Positions 46,755 through 58,632 of a DNA stretch of 64,000 nucleotides are shown here, in pieces. A model generated the notes under the pieces. The model saw only the letters and a program-made list of their open reading frames with translations, ran no database searches and was not told the DNA's origin. How positions within the stretch are numbered: position 1 is the first letter of the stretch; every line of letters begins with the position of its first letter. Source of the stretch: Rutstroemia sp. NJR-2017a BVV2 (taxonomy: Eukaryota; Ascomycota; Leotiomycetes; Helotiales; Rutstroemiaceae); NCBI GenBank assembly GCA_002946415.1, contig NJPS01000070.1:186001-250000 (forward strand), given 5' to 3'. The translations under genes and the position numbers were made by a program.

Positions 46755-49700
46755 ATTCTTCGTACATCTTACTTGGAAAATTGGCTGTTGGATATGGAGG
46801 GCTGGACAAGTAACTAGCTGGGAACATTTACATCTTATGTGTTTTGAAGTTGAAATACCCCATTTCTTTGATTTTCGTAGCCATATTTGCGTCGTACTGC
46901 GTTTGTTTGGTTTCCTGTAATTAAGCTGCGTAATATAGTGTTTGTTAAGAGGTAGAGGAGAAGGAAAGGTACTAGGACTTCAGGCAATAGAGTATATATC
47001 ATAACATCTATCTTACTTTAACTGTCTTCATAATTAATGCATCCATTTCCTATACTCATATGATGTTGTTATGTTAAGTGGTTGTCTACTTTCCATATCC
47101 CCCCTCGGTAACACTCCTTACCCCTCCACGCCCTCCTTGACAATTTTGAAACTCGAAAACACACCTCTCATCCTCTACATCTCAATCTCCATTGAATTCA
47201 CCCGCATGCCAAATAACAAAACGCCGAAACCGCGCTCTCCAAAATAGCAATTCAAATACCTGATTACTATACACCTCCACAACTGCCCCGCCAGTGTAAC
47301 GCCGAGTGCTAAGACGGCGTTTAGGTGTTTACTACATAATCATCGCCGACAAGCCTAAATTTCTCCATCTCCACCACCTATATCTCGAGACCGAATGAGA
47401 AGAAAAATATCTGTCAGCTCGATGTCCATCTAGACGTGGTGCTGATGCAGAATGTCTAAACCCCGAGCCGCGCGTGGTTGGTCATGTTTACTGATCAAAC
47501 CTTTGGATACGGGATAGAAGTTCGGAGATGTGTGGAGTACTATGGTCAATGTGTAATCATTTTGCATTCACTTGATCAATGATCAAAACACCATGTAGCT
47601 TTTCAAATTGTGGAAGGAAGTCGGTAGGTTACAGTTTAACCTAGGTGTTGTATAGTTGACTTCTCTACACAAGAATGAATATGGCGACGACGAAACATAT
47701 GGTTAGTGATGCAAGTGTCGTGATGAGAGACGATTCGTATACTTAATCCCGCCAAATGTGTCTCTGCGAAGAATCTGAGGGTATTCCAAAATCTATCGAC
47801 TCTGGTAGAGCTTTCAGCAAGGACAAATTGATCCTTAAACCCGATGGACTCACTGCTTTTGCCACTCTCTTTCCACTTCTGCGAAGATGTAAATGCCCTT
47901 CTTTCCTCTGTTAGTTGGGTAGATAGATCTAATCGTATGCCCTTTCACTTATCTTTCTCACAGTTTATTCTTACTTTCTGGTAGCCCGAGGAATATCGTA
48001 TACTTCCTCTGGTATCTGTCATGGAATTTTCAACTAAAATGAGGCTAAAGTGACTGAAAATCGGCCCACAGGATTCTGGCGATATATGAGGGTTCCTGTA
48101 GAACTCATAGACAACTTCATCGCCTCAGTGGATACGGTCAGTTCACCCATCTCTATGTATCTACGCACGAACCCCTCATCCAGATTTCTGTATACAATGT
48201 TGTTCCCAACACAGCTGTCACAAATCAGTCTGAACATCTCTCAAATTTCCATAGAACTTCCCAAAGAATCCTCACACATCTCGTCCTCATTCACAATACT
48301 AATACCGTATGGTGGACCGGCAACACACCTCTCAAGGTCCCTTCACTCTCCCAGCCCTCAAAGGTAAACCCCGATAGAGATCAGCTATGCATTCCGACAG
48401 CATAAGAAGTCCCACATTCCGCCACCAACTCCCATTACCCCCTCGCCATCACCAGAAAACCAACGCCAATCTATATAATACACCTTCTTCTTCTTTTATG
48501 ACGAGCAATATACCGTTGTCGCAATTCTCATTTACCGCACCAGCAAAGTTATCATTAGGATAATCAAGAAATCTCCTTTCGAGACTTCCGAGGTTCATTA
48601 TACACCAGTCCAGGAAGTCTATATCCTTTCGCTCTCTGGATCCGCAAGAAGATCTCCGTATATCTCATCGAGAGAGACCGAATTTCCATCGCAAGCCTCC
48701 ATTAGACTCTGAGCCACGCCAACCCTTGGAAATTCGTTCATAATCTTCACTTCACCCCATCCTCATCAACCAAGTCTTCACCCCCCATCGCTAACACCAA
48801 TCAAACCTTCCTCCATCTCCAAACCTCCCTCAAACCTCCTCTCCTACCAACAATCTCCCTACCCACCCTCCATCCCCAACCCCCACCCATACCATACTCC
48901 AACCCAGCTCTCAACTCCCAATCCGCATCAATCCACATCAAAGCCCATTCCCATCCATCGCCATCGAACCAAGCCACTGGAGCCGCAAGATTCTCCCCTC
49001 CCCTCTCCTCCCTCCTACGTAAAAATCCCTACGAGTCCAGACCCCCAGACCAGCCAAGGCATTCCCGATACGAACAATTTGTCGCAACGTCTCGCGGCCC
49101 CAGCATGGATGATACTTGATCTGCTCATCGGAAACACGTATATCTTGCGGGTCTGTCCGATTTCGGGGCTTGAGAGAGCTATCTTGTATAGATACGTATG
49201 TTATTGATCTGTAAGATATGGGCTGGTAGCTCATATAGATACGTATGTTATTGATCTGGAAGACATCGGCTGGTAGCGGGGGAGTGTGTGATATTAGCGT
49301 CTCCAGAAGCAGCATGAGATGCAGGGAGGTGGGTGGGATCGTCATTTTGCTCGATTAGGGGATGAAACTGCATGGCACGGGAAGGCGAAGGGAGAATTGA
49401 AGCAGGATATGTATAGGAAGTTGCGATTGGAGAATGAATAAATACTTCTCTACAATATTCGCCGGTTTCATGATCTTCCTGAAATCGAGAGGCCCAGAAC
49501 TAACTGTGGTAAAGTATCAAGAAAGAGACAAACGCGAAGCAGGACTGCCTGCGACGTAGATGTCCGTTGGTTCTATGAGGAGAAGAAAAAAGCCTCCAAC
49601 ATTCTAGGCCCGGCATGGGGAGTAAGGAACAGAATTCGCGAGTTGCAATCACCGACGGCATTGACCTCAAAAAGCCCACATTTCAGTGAAATGATAAAAA

Positions 49701-49799
49701 TCAAATATTCAGCTACCTAAGCTCAGGTAATTCCCAATCAGTACAGTACGTGAATAGCCATACCCCATACCCATTCCCAAATCCCTATTCCATCCCACC
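46755..49799. other. Intergenic, possible decayed F-box-like fragment
   Basis: About 3 kb. At 48050-48130 a plus-strand frame reads RVPVELIDNFIASVD, which resembles the opening of fungal F-box proteins, but the frame soon becomes disordered and no spliced continuation is clear. It may be a decayed relative. A 44-bp direct duplication is at 49187-49277. The rest shows nothing. Confidence 0.35.
49187..49277. repeat. 44-bp direct duplication
   Basis: Copies at 49187-49230 and 49234-49277 differ at three positions and are three bases apart. Both begin TATAGATACGTATG and end GGCTGGTAGC. Confidence 0.88.
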
Positions 49800-51172
49800 C
49801 TAAACCAATTTCCAAACTCCATCCTCAACCTTAATCTCCACCTCCCTATTCTCATCAATAGCTCTCCTTCCCGCCTCCAAGATCGCCGTTGTTCCCACCG
49901 TATTCCCCAACGTCGGCAGCCCCCTCTTGTCCAACTCCGCAATACCTTCTTTCCCAACCTTATTCACCAACCTACATCCATCGACAAACTTCTCGAAACT
50001 GACGTATCCATATCCAGTTTGACCAGCGAAGTTGCCCTCCTCATCAGGTGCATAGCGCATGTAGAACGGATTATACCACATCAACTGGCCAATCTTATCA
50101 TCCGCAACATCATACCCACGCTTCGCCTGATCAATTCTGATCTCACCACCCGAAGCCATGTAATGGAAATATTGATTCGAATGCACACCGGCCTTCTGCG
50201 GTGCCGTCCAGGAAGCAGTATACACACCCGTCGCGCGCTTCGTAGAATCATCCTTCTTGACCCAATGCACGAGCAGGGAAATCGTATCCTCGGTGCAAGG
50301 ATCGCATCCGAGATCAACCGCCGTTCCTTTCGATGCAGAAGCGGATACCTTGACGGGAAGATATCCTTGTTGCGAGACCATCGATTCGCAGATATCGACG
50401 TGGTGCGAATTGAGGTAGTAGCTGATATCGCTGTCGACACCGGCCCAGGCTTTGAAGGTCTCGAGTTGCGATTTCGGTTGGCTCATGTATGAATAGAAGT
50501 AGTTGAAATCGCCCAGTCCCAGACTCTTGTGGCGCGCATCCGCATATGCGGGGTCGAATCGCTTGTGGTGTTCTACGTAGACGAAAACGCCGTGTTTTTG
50601 TGCTGCCGCGAGGAGCTCGAGATGTTGAGAGAGGAGTTTGACGGCGGGTTTGGTTATTAAGACGTGGATTTTGCGTTCAATGGCGTAGAGCGCAATTGGG
50701 TAATGGGTAGTATCGGGGGTGAAGATTGTGATGGCATCGCCGGGGGAGAGGGCGTCGATGGCGGTTTTGTAGGCATTGGGGTCGGTTTTGTCGTTTGCGG
50801 GGAACGAGGTGAAGGATGTGTCGAGGTTGTTGTAAACTTGGGAGATGTTTTTGTGCAGATGCTCGCCTGGCAGACAATGTTGTCAGTATTGGTCTCGATG
50901 ATGGACTGTCCAGCAGACTAAGAGGTACAGATTTCAAGCTGGGTAAGGGGCTTGGTGCTCGGAATTGACCTACGAATTGCTGGGAATTTCCCTCCCGATG
51001 TGCCAACCATCGACAAATCTCCAACCTTTCCACGACGTCGCAGATCGAATAATGAAAGTCCCACAACTCCGACTTTCTTGTCTGATCCCGAGGCTCCTCC
51101 TCCTACGAAACCGGTGGTATACTCACCAGTTCCCACCATAAGAACATTCAACGGTTTTAGTTCGGAAGCCAT
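49800..51172 (-). CDS. D-galacturonate reductase, Gfo/Idh/MocA family (GaaA/GAR2-like)
   Basis: Two exons: 51172-50974 and 50866-49800; 421 aa. The Rossmann start is [19 protein letters not shown]. The motif [12 protein letters not shown] is the Gfo/Idh/MocA lysine motif (TKP in place of the usual EKP), followed by [16 protein letters not shown]. Known role of the closest fungal group: NAD(P)H-dependent reduction of D-galacturonate to L-galactonate, the first step of pectin-sugar use. The strongest support is its neighbour, the pathway aldolase, placed divergently across a shared promoter. That arrangement is established for A. niger gaaA-gaaC and Botrytis gar2-lga1. I recognise the family and pairing from general knowledge, not from an alignment. 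No targeting signal. Confidence 0.85.
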
Positions 51173-51420
51173 GTCGTAGTATCTGTCAGATTTCTTGAAT
51201 GATTCTGGAGATTGGAATTGATGAGATGTGATGTGGAAGAGTGTTATAGTTCTGTATTGTTTGCTCTTGCCAGGTATCACCCAGTCTCAGTATCGATTGA
51301 AATATGGAACGAACACAAGACGGAAGTCACGATAGTGGGGTGATTCACAAGCATTGCCAGTGATACAAAGCTCCCCAAAAGGGCACAAGAGCTGCCCAGA
51401 TGGAATAAATTTCACGGGTT

Positions 51421-51428
51421 TTGGCGGA
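51421..51428 (-). promoter_or_regulatory. Candidate galacturonate-responsive element, reductase side
   Basis: TTGGCGGA; on the minus strand TCCGCCAA, matching CCNCCAA. About 250 bp upstream of the reductase ATG. Confidence 0.45.
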
Positions 51429-51889
51429 GAATTAGAGGGGCAAACTTGGCTTGGAACGGCTGGAGGGGTAAAATGTGGTCAAGCTCGCTGTTAAATTATC
51501 CGGGGCTAAGTTTGTAGGGAGAGGTGGGGGTCAAAAGGGGCGGAAAAGCGCATGCAACATCGCTGGTGAAGTGGTATCAGAGGAGAGCTTTACGGATATC
51601 GGCTCCGGATCAAGTAACATTCTTCAATTTGCGTACCGCATTGAGTCGAAATCGAAGTGCTTGTGAGTTGCGACTGAACATGCGCGCTAGATTTTACTTT
51701 CCACCAAAATCCCAACTCCGCTAGAAAAGCCTCGCTTCCACGATCAGCCGCTTCATTCAGCCTGTTTCCCCGCAATCTGGCCTCACATTGTACAGCATCT
51801 AGTGTACGAATATAATTACCAAAATTCAACCCCCAATGTCCCCCAAGAGCCTTGTGTAGAAGCTGTAGTACATGTACCACGATCTATAT

Positions 51890-51955
51890 CCAGTCCACAT
51901 CCAGTCCATATCCAGCCCATATCCAGCCCATATCCAGTCCATATCCAGCCCAGCA
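51890..51955. repeat. 11-bp minisatellite, six copies
   Basis: Unit CCAGYCCATAT; four copies differ only at the Y position, and the first and last carry one or two further changes. It sits between the two candidate regulatory sites. The period is close to one DNA helical turn. Confidence 0.9.
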
Positions 51956-52178
51956 CCAAATATCGTCACCAACAAGGCCTAGACCATGAAGGACGAACGC
52001 CTTTCTGATCATGAGGCTTCCCCATTCTCACCAGATTGCTCTCCTTCCAGCGTTCACCCACAAAATACCTCATACATCATATAATATCCCCGCCTCTCCG
52101 CTACTTGCCTGGGAGCTACAGCCTTAGCTCCAGTTGGGGCGGACAAAACACCCCACGAACTTGGCGTAATCACCGCGC

Positions 52179-52189
52179 TCATTGGCGGA
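52179..52189. promoter_or_regulatory. Candidate galacturonate-responsive element, aldolase side
   Basis: TCATTGGCGGA, one base from the TYATTGGTGGA element described for the A. niger pathway promoters; on the other strand TCCGCCAATGA. About 760 bp upstream of the aldolase ATG. Confidence 0.55.
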
Positions 52190-52946
52190 AAAATATTCTC
52201 CGTCTACGACGACCTCCAAAGGCGCACTCAACATCCTCAGACAACTTCCTTCGTCATAAAAAACATCCACTCAAAGCCGACATTATGATATTTATGCACT
52301 CTTACGGGATACCCTTACATGCGGGAAAACATGTACACTAGCATATTAGTCATGGGATATCCAAATCAGCAGCGATACATACCAGGAAAAGCTGTAGGGA
52401 AATACACATTGAGAAGGACAAACGGCTCGTCGAATTGGCAAAGTTAAGCTCGGCACTCTGAAACATATCTGCCTACGCATCCAAGTTGCGTGAATTAGAA
52501 CGGTCTTCTGATCCCCAATGAAGGAAAAATGGATATTTCGATCCTTCTCACCGTAGCGTTGACTCGCTCGGAACAAATGTGCGGAAAGTCGCCCCCCACT
52601 GAACTACATCTCGACTTGACTTTGAGCCGTCATTCGACCAAGTACTAGGACTGCAGTGCCGGCATTAATATTGACTTTTAAATACATGTTCCCTCCCTCG
52701 AATATGAAGAGACACATCATATTTTTTATACCCGATCACCCACCGGTCCTCGGCCAACCCTGCACAGAAAATTCTTAGGGATTTCTCATATATACCTACA
52801 TAAAGTCCGTCTTCTTACATCTTCATCCCACCACATTTTACTTTTCTCTCTCCTTTCCTACTCTACCATCTTCTCCTATCCCATCTCTCTAAACTGTACA
52901 CTTCACCTAAGTACATCCCATCCACATCCACCCCACTACCATCAAA

Positions 52947-53924
52947 ATGACACACACAAACGGAGTCAACGGGTCCAGCACCCGCCGCCCCCTCCAAGAC
53001 GGCATCTACGCCCCAACCATGACCTTCTTCAACCCCGAGACCGAAGACCTGGACATCGCCTCCATCAAAAAACACGCCGTCCGCCTTGCCGAAGCCGGCC
53101 TCGTCGGTCTCGTGACCATGGGCTCCAACGGCGAAGCCGTGCACCTCTCACGGGATGAAAAAGCCGCCGTCACCCGCGCCACGCGCGAAGCCCTCGACGA
53201 AGCGGGCTTCACTCAAATCCCCATCATCGTCGGCGCCACGGAGGGCTCCGTCCGGGGCACCGTATCCCTGATCCAAGAATCCGAAGCCGCGGGCGGCGAA
53301 TACGTATTGTTGCTGCCACCTTCGTATTTCCGCGGCTTGATGGACGAAGAATCGGTGTACAATTACTTCACCGAAGTAGCGGACCAGTCGCCGCTGCCGA
53401 TCATCCTGTACAATTACCCCGGTGCCGTCGCGGGTATCGATATGGATTCAGACTTGCTGATCCGATTGGCGAAGCACCCGAAGATTGTGGGGACTAAATT
53501 CACGTGCGGGAACACGGGAAAACTGACGCGTGTGGCGCTGGCTACGAATGCGAAGACGGCGTTTGAGGAGGGGAGTGGGTATATGGCGTTTGGCGGGATG
53601 TGTGATTTCACTGCGCAAACTCTAGTTTCTGGTGGAAGTGGGATCATTGCTGGCGGTGCGAATGTCATGCCGAAGACGTGTGTGAAGATTTGGAATCTGT
53701 ATAAGGAGGGCAAGAGGGACGAGGCGTTTGAGCTGCAGAAGGTGTTGAGTAAGGGCGATTGGGTGCTGACCAAGGCGGCGATTGCGGGGACGAAGAGTGC
53801 GATTCAGAGTTATTATGGGTATGGGGGGTTCCCGAGGAAACCGTTGAAGAAGTTGGATGAGGTGAAGACGAATGGGATTAAGGAGGGGATTGCGGAGGTT
53901 ATGAAGGTGGAGATGAGTTTATAG
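52947..53924 (+). CDS. 2-keto-3-deoxy-L-galactonate aldolase (GaaC/LGA1-like)
   Basis: Single exon, 325 aa. It is a DHDPS/NAL-type class I aldolase with the substrate-carboxylate loop MGSNGEAVHL (about 58-67), catalytic Tyr155 in IILYNYPG and Schiff-base Lys184 in VGTKFTCGN. The N-terminus GIYAPTMTFFNPETEDLD is typical of the fungal L-threo-3-deoxy-hexulosonate aldolases. Known reaction: cleavage of 2-keto-3-deoxy-L-galactonate to pyruvate and L-glyceraldehyde, the third step of fungal galacturonate catabolism. It is divergent from the reductase for the first step. The second enzyme (L-galactonate dehydratase) is not in this window. The C-to-G third-position shift is strong within this single exon, at about 53400-53600. 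Confidence 0.9.
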   Translation: MTHTNGVNGSSTRRPLQDGIYAPTMTFFNPETEDLDIASIKKHAVRLAEAGLVGLVTMGSNGEAVHLSRDEKAAVTRATREALDEAGFTQIPIIVGATEGSVRGTVSLIQESEAAGGEYVLLLPPSYFRGLMDEESVYNYFTEVADQSPLPIILYNYPGAVAGIDMDSDLLIRLAKHPKIVGTKFTCGNTGKLTRVALATNAKTAFEEGSGYMAFGGMCDFTAQTLVSGGSGIIAGGANVMPKTCVKIWNLYKEGKRDEAFELQKVLSKGDWVLTKAAIAGTKSAIQSYYGYGGFPRKPLKKLDEVKTNGIKEGIAEVMKVEMSL

Positions 53925-54409
53925 ATGTATAGGGGGGGGTGATTGGGTTCGGGCAACGAATAATGGGAATCTGCACGGAGTCATGAATTTCAATAATGAT
54001 CCTTAGGATCGATATAGATGAGAATTATCAATCGTGGCTCACTTGGTATAACTTCTACGTATACGCTGTACCATCATCTATCCATGTCTTCAGGATCAGT
54101 ATCTGTTGTAATCTTCATCATTTGTTATTTGCTTTCATCTGTATGAGTCATCTGTACGAGTCATTTGTACATACACATATAGACAGGGCAAGGTGTTGTT
54201 GATAGCACTTGCGATTGGTTATCCAGCGTTATATAACTCCTTTCTTAGACTCTTCCGCAAGGCTGCAAGTCCTCCCACGATTCATGTCCAATGAAGGAGT
54301 ATATACACTACTACCAGTGTCGCATATTCCAAATGGGTATCTATTTGGAGTTTGGGTGAATTTCCAGATCATCAAACCTACCCATAAGGGTTCCCACCTA
54401 CCTACCAGG
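53925..54409. other. Intergenic with a 13-bp repeat
   Basis: About 480 bp between convergent genes, with no gene recognised. It holds the 13-bp repeat at 54135-54173. Confidence 0.5.
54135..54173. repeat. 13-bp tandem repeat, three copies
   Basis: Unit TCATCTGTAYGAG; the third copy has several changes. It lies 3' of the aldolase gene. Confidence 0.8.
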
Positions 54410-56557
54410 TTAGATTTGTAGACGCCGGACCCATTCCGTTCTGCAATATATGCATCGCGGATAATGACAACCGGGGCAATGCGTATTGTTAGCAACTGGA
54501 ATTGGACCATCGGAGCAGCTACAGCAATACCAAACTTCGTGAATTCCGTGAATTGCGTGAATTTCGAGAATTCCTCCAACATGATTAACATCGCGTTCTT
54601 CGGACGTTGTATTTCCGGAAACAATTGGTAGCCGTGTATTAGACTCGTCTTCAGGGAACACAGGAGTCTTGACCTGTTGGCCAGTTGATACTTGTACAGT
54701 AGGTTCTTCTGCAGTGATTCCCGCCTCTTCCGAAATAAGTTTTGGACCATTGGGTTCTTCTGAAGTGGGGTTTTGGACAAATCGTTGAAATTTCTCGACA
54801 TCCTCTGCTGAGACAAGTGAAATATGCAAAATCTCTTCTTGAACTTCTGTATGTTCGTGCGAGACTTCGCGTGTGGACGCTTGCGCTGTTATAGACTTAG
54901 ATGGAAGAGATGTGTTTACACAATTCCTGAGGCATGTATTACTACGGCAGAAGTGTTAGAAAATACCACAATAAAGATCTCAGGGCGCTATGTACCACTT
55001 CAGAGATCTATTCGGAACATTGGTCAATGTCAAAAGCGTTTCGTCTCGTTGAAGAATCCCTCGGCACTTTGCAACGAAACATGCATCACCGTGTGCGGAT
55101 GCTTTGGGAAGATTCGCAAGCATATCCATATCTATATGGCAACCCCGCGATATCGACCGAGACCAATTCTTAGCTGTCAATCTCTTTCCAGCTGAAGTAT
55201 TAGTGAGCAAGAATGAGCCAGTCTCTACCCATCTCCTTCCGGGTATAGTAGAAAATGACTCCTGGAGGAATGTTTGAAACATCTATAATAACATTAAATC
55301 TCAGCGATAACGGGATGGGATTGCAGATATACTTTAAAATCACTAAAAATTTCATATTGAAGGACACGAGGAGGGCGTCCAAGGGCATCTTGGAATGTGA
55401 TATTGTATGTAGCAAGTAGCGTGGCAGTGAGAGCTCGTGATGGTTGATGTGAGGCTGCTAGTCTTTGACTTTTAATTATCAGTCATATGTATCGGCGCTG
55501 GGGTATTTGAATTTTTTGAAAAATATCTTACAGAAGTTTCTGCAGGAGCTGGGCGATGCACACGAACATCATGTAGAATCTATCAAGGAAGATCAGCACT
55601 GGTTTTTCGAACTTGACTAAGAGATATTTACATTTCGTTCAGGAGTGCTCTGATATCATGTTTCGTTTGAGCGATTATCGAATTCTCTACTGTGCCATGG
55701 TTACTCAAATCTTCTTCCGGCGTCCTTACACCTGCCCGAGGATCGACGACGCCTGTCGTCCTCATGATCTCTAGAACAGCACTTGAGATTTGGTCAAGCC
55801 TCTCATTCAATTGCAGGTGATTTTCCTTTCCTTCGCAATGGAGTGCTTTGATTTCATTCTGCATCGGTTGCAAATATTCTAGTCTTGTTTTTCGATAGTA
55901 CTTCTCGAATTCCGAAAGAACTTGGGAGTGGTGTTTAGTTCCTTCTAAAGAGTTGGCTTGCAAGTCCGCTCTTATCGTCAAGACATACTGCCCTATAATG
56001 GCAGTGAGATTTGCGAAATCCTGTCGCAAATCATCTGGTAGGCTATCTTGTTTTTCCTTAACCTGAAAAACGACATCTCTGCGATTTCCAGTTTAGCCTT
56101 GTAACTATGTCGAAACAGGATGCTTTAATTGAGCAACTTACAAAGTGAACCCAACCAGGAGACGGTTAAGTTCGTTTAAGCTGTCCTTGATCTCCCTTTT
56201 CAATGCTTTAGGCGCATTGGAATATTCCCACATGAGTTTCTGGTACATGTTGTGACGTCTCCCGGGCGCAGCCGTACGACCGAGGCTTGGCTCATATTTG
56301 TTTATCAGTGCATTAAACTTCTCCAAAGGACCTTTGATCCGCTCGACATTGCGTCGAATCTCGTCTCCGTAAGCAGGATAGTTTCCGAGTTTGGTGAAGA
56401 AATGTAACTGGTGCAAAGTACGTTTGACACCTTGGAGAAAGGTGATTGCTTTTCGATAATCATTAGAAGCGCCCTCTGCATCGTCGAGCGCTTTCACTAC
56501 TTTGACTATCACCGCAATCGCTTGCGTGATGTCTCCAGCTGACCAGCCAAATGACAT
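54410..56557 (-). CDS. STAND-like N-terminus, coiled coil, ubiquitin-like domain and C-terminal zinc motif
   Basis: Proposed six exons, all in phase: 56557-56142, 56078-55632, 55579-55532, 55468-55333, 55282-54996, 54926-54410; 616 aa. The start MSFGWSAGDITQAI is the signature of many fungal NLR-like or STAND-associated proteins. Exon 2 is helical or coiled coil. Exons 3-5 give QLLQKLL, ITFQDALGRPPRVLQYEIF and a following helix FLQESFSTIPGRRWVETGSF, the ubiquitin-like module common after that N-terminus. The last exon carries WYCCSCSDGPIPVANNTHCP then GCHYPRCIYC, a compact seven-Cys zinc motif (Cys579-606). The last splice (donor GTACAT, acceptor CAG at 54927) is the least certain, and exon 6 could be a separate gene. 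Homologues sometimes take part in fungal self-recognition and heterokaryon incompatibility, but no role is claimed. It lacks an NTPase domain. Confidence 0.6.
54536..54565 (-). repeat. 9-bp repeat inside the zinc-motif exon
   Basis: Three to four near-copies of GTGAATTCC (plus strand). On the coding strand they encode Ile-His repeats (IHAIHGIHEV) just before the zinc motif, so the repeat varies a protein linker. Confidence 0.75.
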
Positions 56558-57136
56558 CGCGTCGTCAAAGTCGCATCCAAGGAAAGATAAAGAAGTTGAA
56601 GTGGTGGAAGATGGATGCGTGGGAATAACTTTGGTGATATAACATGGCAATAACGAGGCTGTGAACCTGGCTGCGCAACTGGTGGTGTAGGTGCAGGAAA
56701 CTAACGTGCATAGTAAACGGCCAGTCATATGCATTGCAGAGATTGTCATGTTTAATGTAGGTGCTGGTGCTGCGGCTGCGATAGGCTCTCATTCCCAAAA
56801 TCGCATCCAGTAAGAAGGGTATTCTTCAGCCACTTGATGTTTGCTTGTCGATAACAACCCAGATCTCTCGGGCGCAAAAGAAAAACACAGGCAGAAAACA
56901 ATGCTCAAAAGACATTCGGACGACGAAAACACTGAAATATCTTGGAGTCTTTAGGATATTCGTTTGACAACAATAAACAGCTCCAAGATACTGTTCCAAA
57001 TCGGCCTGTTTTTTCTGCCTTGACGAGCCAGACTACTAGATCTCGTAAGTATGACATGCTGCGAATCGCGAATATCGGACTTCTTCATGCGATGCGTACA
57101 AACTGGCATTTGAGGTGATACGAAGGTTACAGTAGC
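56558..57136. other. Intergenic
   Basis: Upstream region of the STAND-like gene. The frame continues 5' of its start to an earlier ATG (56749), but that extension lacks conserved sequence. No other gene seen. Confidence 0.4.
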
Positions 57137-58413
57137 TTATGTCCAAAGTGTGGCGCTATTGACCCAAATTATTCCACAACCGGGCTGTAATTGTGCGGGT
57201 AGAGAAACGGAAATCAGTAAATGTATTGTATTGTACGAATCTATGAAGAAGAGAAGTACAGAAAGAGATTCGAAGTGGTTTAAGTACTGTAACCTGCTAA
57301 AGTACCCGAACCGCGGCCGAACCGGACCCGGCACCCTACAAGTTATCGAGAACCGTCCTACTCTCCATGAGGGATTCTCCGAACTTAAGGACGCGAGTTG
57401 GTGTTTGTTTTCCTCGTCCGGATTCTGGCGCAGATTGGGAAAACGCAATGGATCAGAAGCGTGAGGTGAAGGATAGATGTCGGGATCCTTGTTCGTCATG
57501 TACTGCGTCATGGAGATATATGTGGTCTTTGCTAGCGTAACTCCATTAGAAAAGGTCACTAGAACCGTAAACCGACGGTTGAAGATCACTGTGATCAGTT
57601 GCTAGCGATTCTATAATGTCTGGAGATGGAGATGGAGATACATACTCAGTCCTAGGGTATTCATAGGAGGAGATTCCTGGATGAAACTAACCATCTCCTT
57701 CAAACCCGACAAGACGGCCATGTCGATCTCATTCTGCCCCTCCATCGCTTCCTCCATTTCTTTTCTCAGCGCCTTCATATCCAGGGTACGAGCATGTAAA
57801 CCCGGGATTACATCTGTGGCGACTTCCGCGGTGGTGTGTATTGTCGCCGCGCTGAGGAAGAGCATGCGTGTGACTAGCTTATCAGTTCTTGCATCTCATC
57901 CACGGGCGGAATCGACAAGCCATTGCAACATATCTTGATGCTCTCTAGACGTCGCTGATCTACGTTCCTCGATCAGTGGAGCTAGGGGTCTTTCTGCAAT
58001 TGCATATCCTCCTCGGAGTTGTTGATAAGATGAAAGGAATGGAGCAATAATTGGATGCAACATCCTGTAATGTTTCTTGAGATCGTTTGCTACTTTCGCG
58101 GAGCTACATTGTTATTTAGCAGGTGAGACATTCATTAGGTAACTTGTTTAACTTACTCTATAGTGTATCTTGTAGCCGTAGCTAACCATTCTGGATTTCG
58201 ACATAAGTCTGGACCAACAAATGCCCGGGCCGTCGCACTGGTAATCAGCTCAATCACCAAAGCAAATACAGGAAATGAATGCAGTTCTAAACATTCATCA
58301 GCCAACATTGAAGCATACCCAAAGTAGATATCACCACACAGATCGAGGTACAATTTGTGCCACTCTCTGTGGCCTCGAGCTTGCTTCAACCTAGCCAGTA
58401 TTTCATCATACCC
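57137..58413 (-). pseudogene. Decayed cytochrome P450
   Basis: P450-like blocks run in order on the minus strand: GYDEILARLK, then FVGPDLCRNPEWL, then (after an intron at about 58154) HYRMLHPIIAPFLSSYQQLR, DMLQWLVDSARG, FLSAATIHTTAEV, VSFIQESPPMN, and after another intron FNRRFTVLVTFSNGVTLAK and NKDPDIYPSPHASDPLRFPN. Three faults mark it as dead. About the first 130 residues of a normal P450 are missing. An in-frame TGA sits at 57898-57896 within the I-helix approach. The heme loop FGxGRxxCPG is not found; the matching place reads WRVGRFSITCRVPGP. The family resemblance is to fungal P450s of secondary metabolism. It is next to an intact alpha/beta hydrolase, so an old biosynthetic locus is possible. 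Confidence 0.75.
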
Positions 58414-58632
58414 AGGCTACGCAAGGCGACCTACCACAATGATCAACTAAAATACGAACAATGACATCCCCTAAATCTCAATCTCCTTACCTATACCTTG
58501 AGACAAATGACCCGAGCACACAAGAAACTGCAAGTCACTTTCCTCGCAATATCAAAGCCGGACGAGCAGACATAGCTTCGAAACTGGAACTTGCCTTTCT
58601 GGTGTGAAATTATTCCCATCTATCATGCTAAG

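Larger units (their letters stand above)
51173..52946. promoter_or_regulatory. Shared divergent promoter of galacturonate reductase and aldolase
   Basis: About 1.8 kb between the two ATGs. It holds an 11-bp minisatellite (51890-51955) and two TTGGCGGA sites (51421-51428, 52182-52189). These are the reverse complement of TCCGCCAA, fitting the published galacturonate-responsive consensus CCNCCAA bound by GaaR-type Zn2Cys6 factors. No other gene recognised. Confidence 0.6.

Noticed and set aside
48050..48367. F-box-like fragment as a gene
   Set aside because: Only the short PVELIDNFI stretch resembles the family; the continuation is out of frame or disordered.
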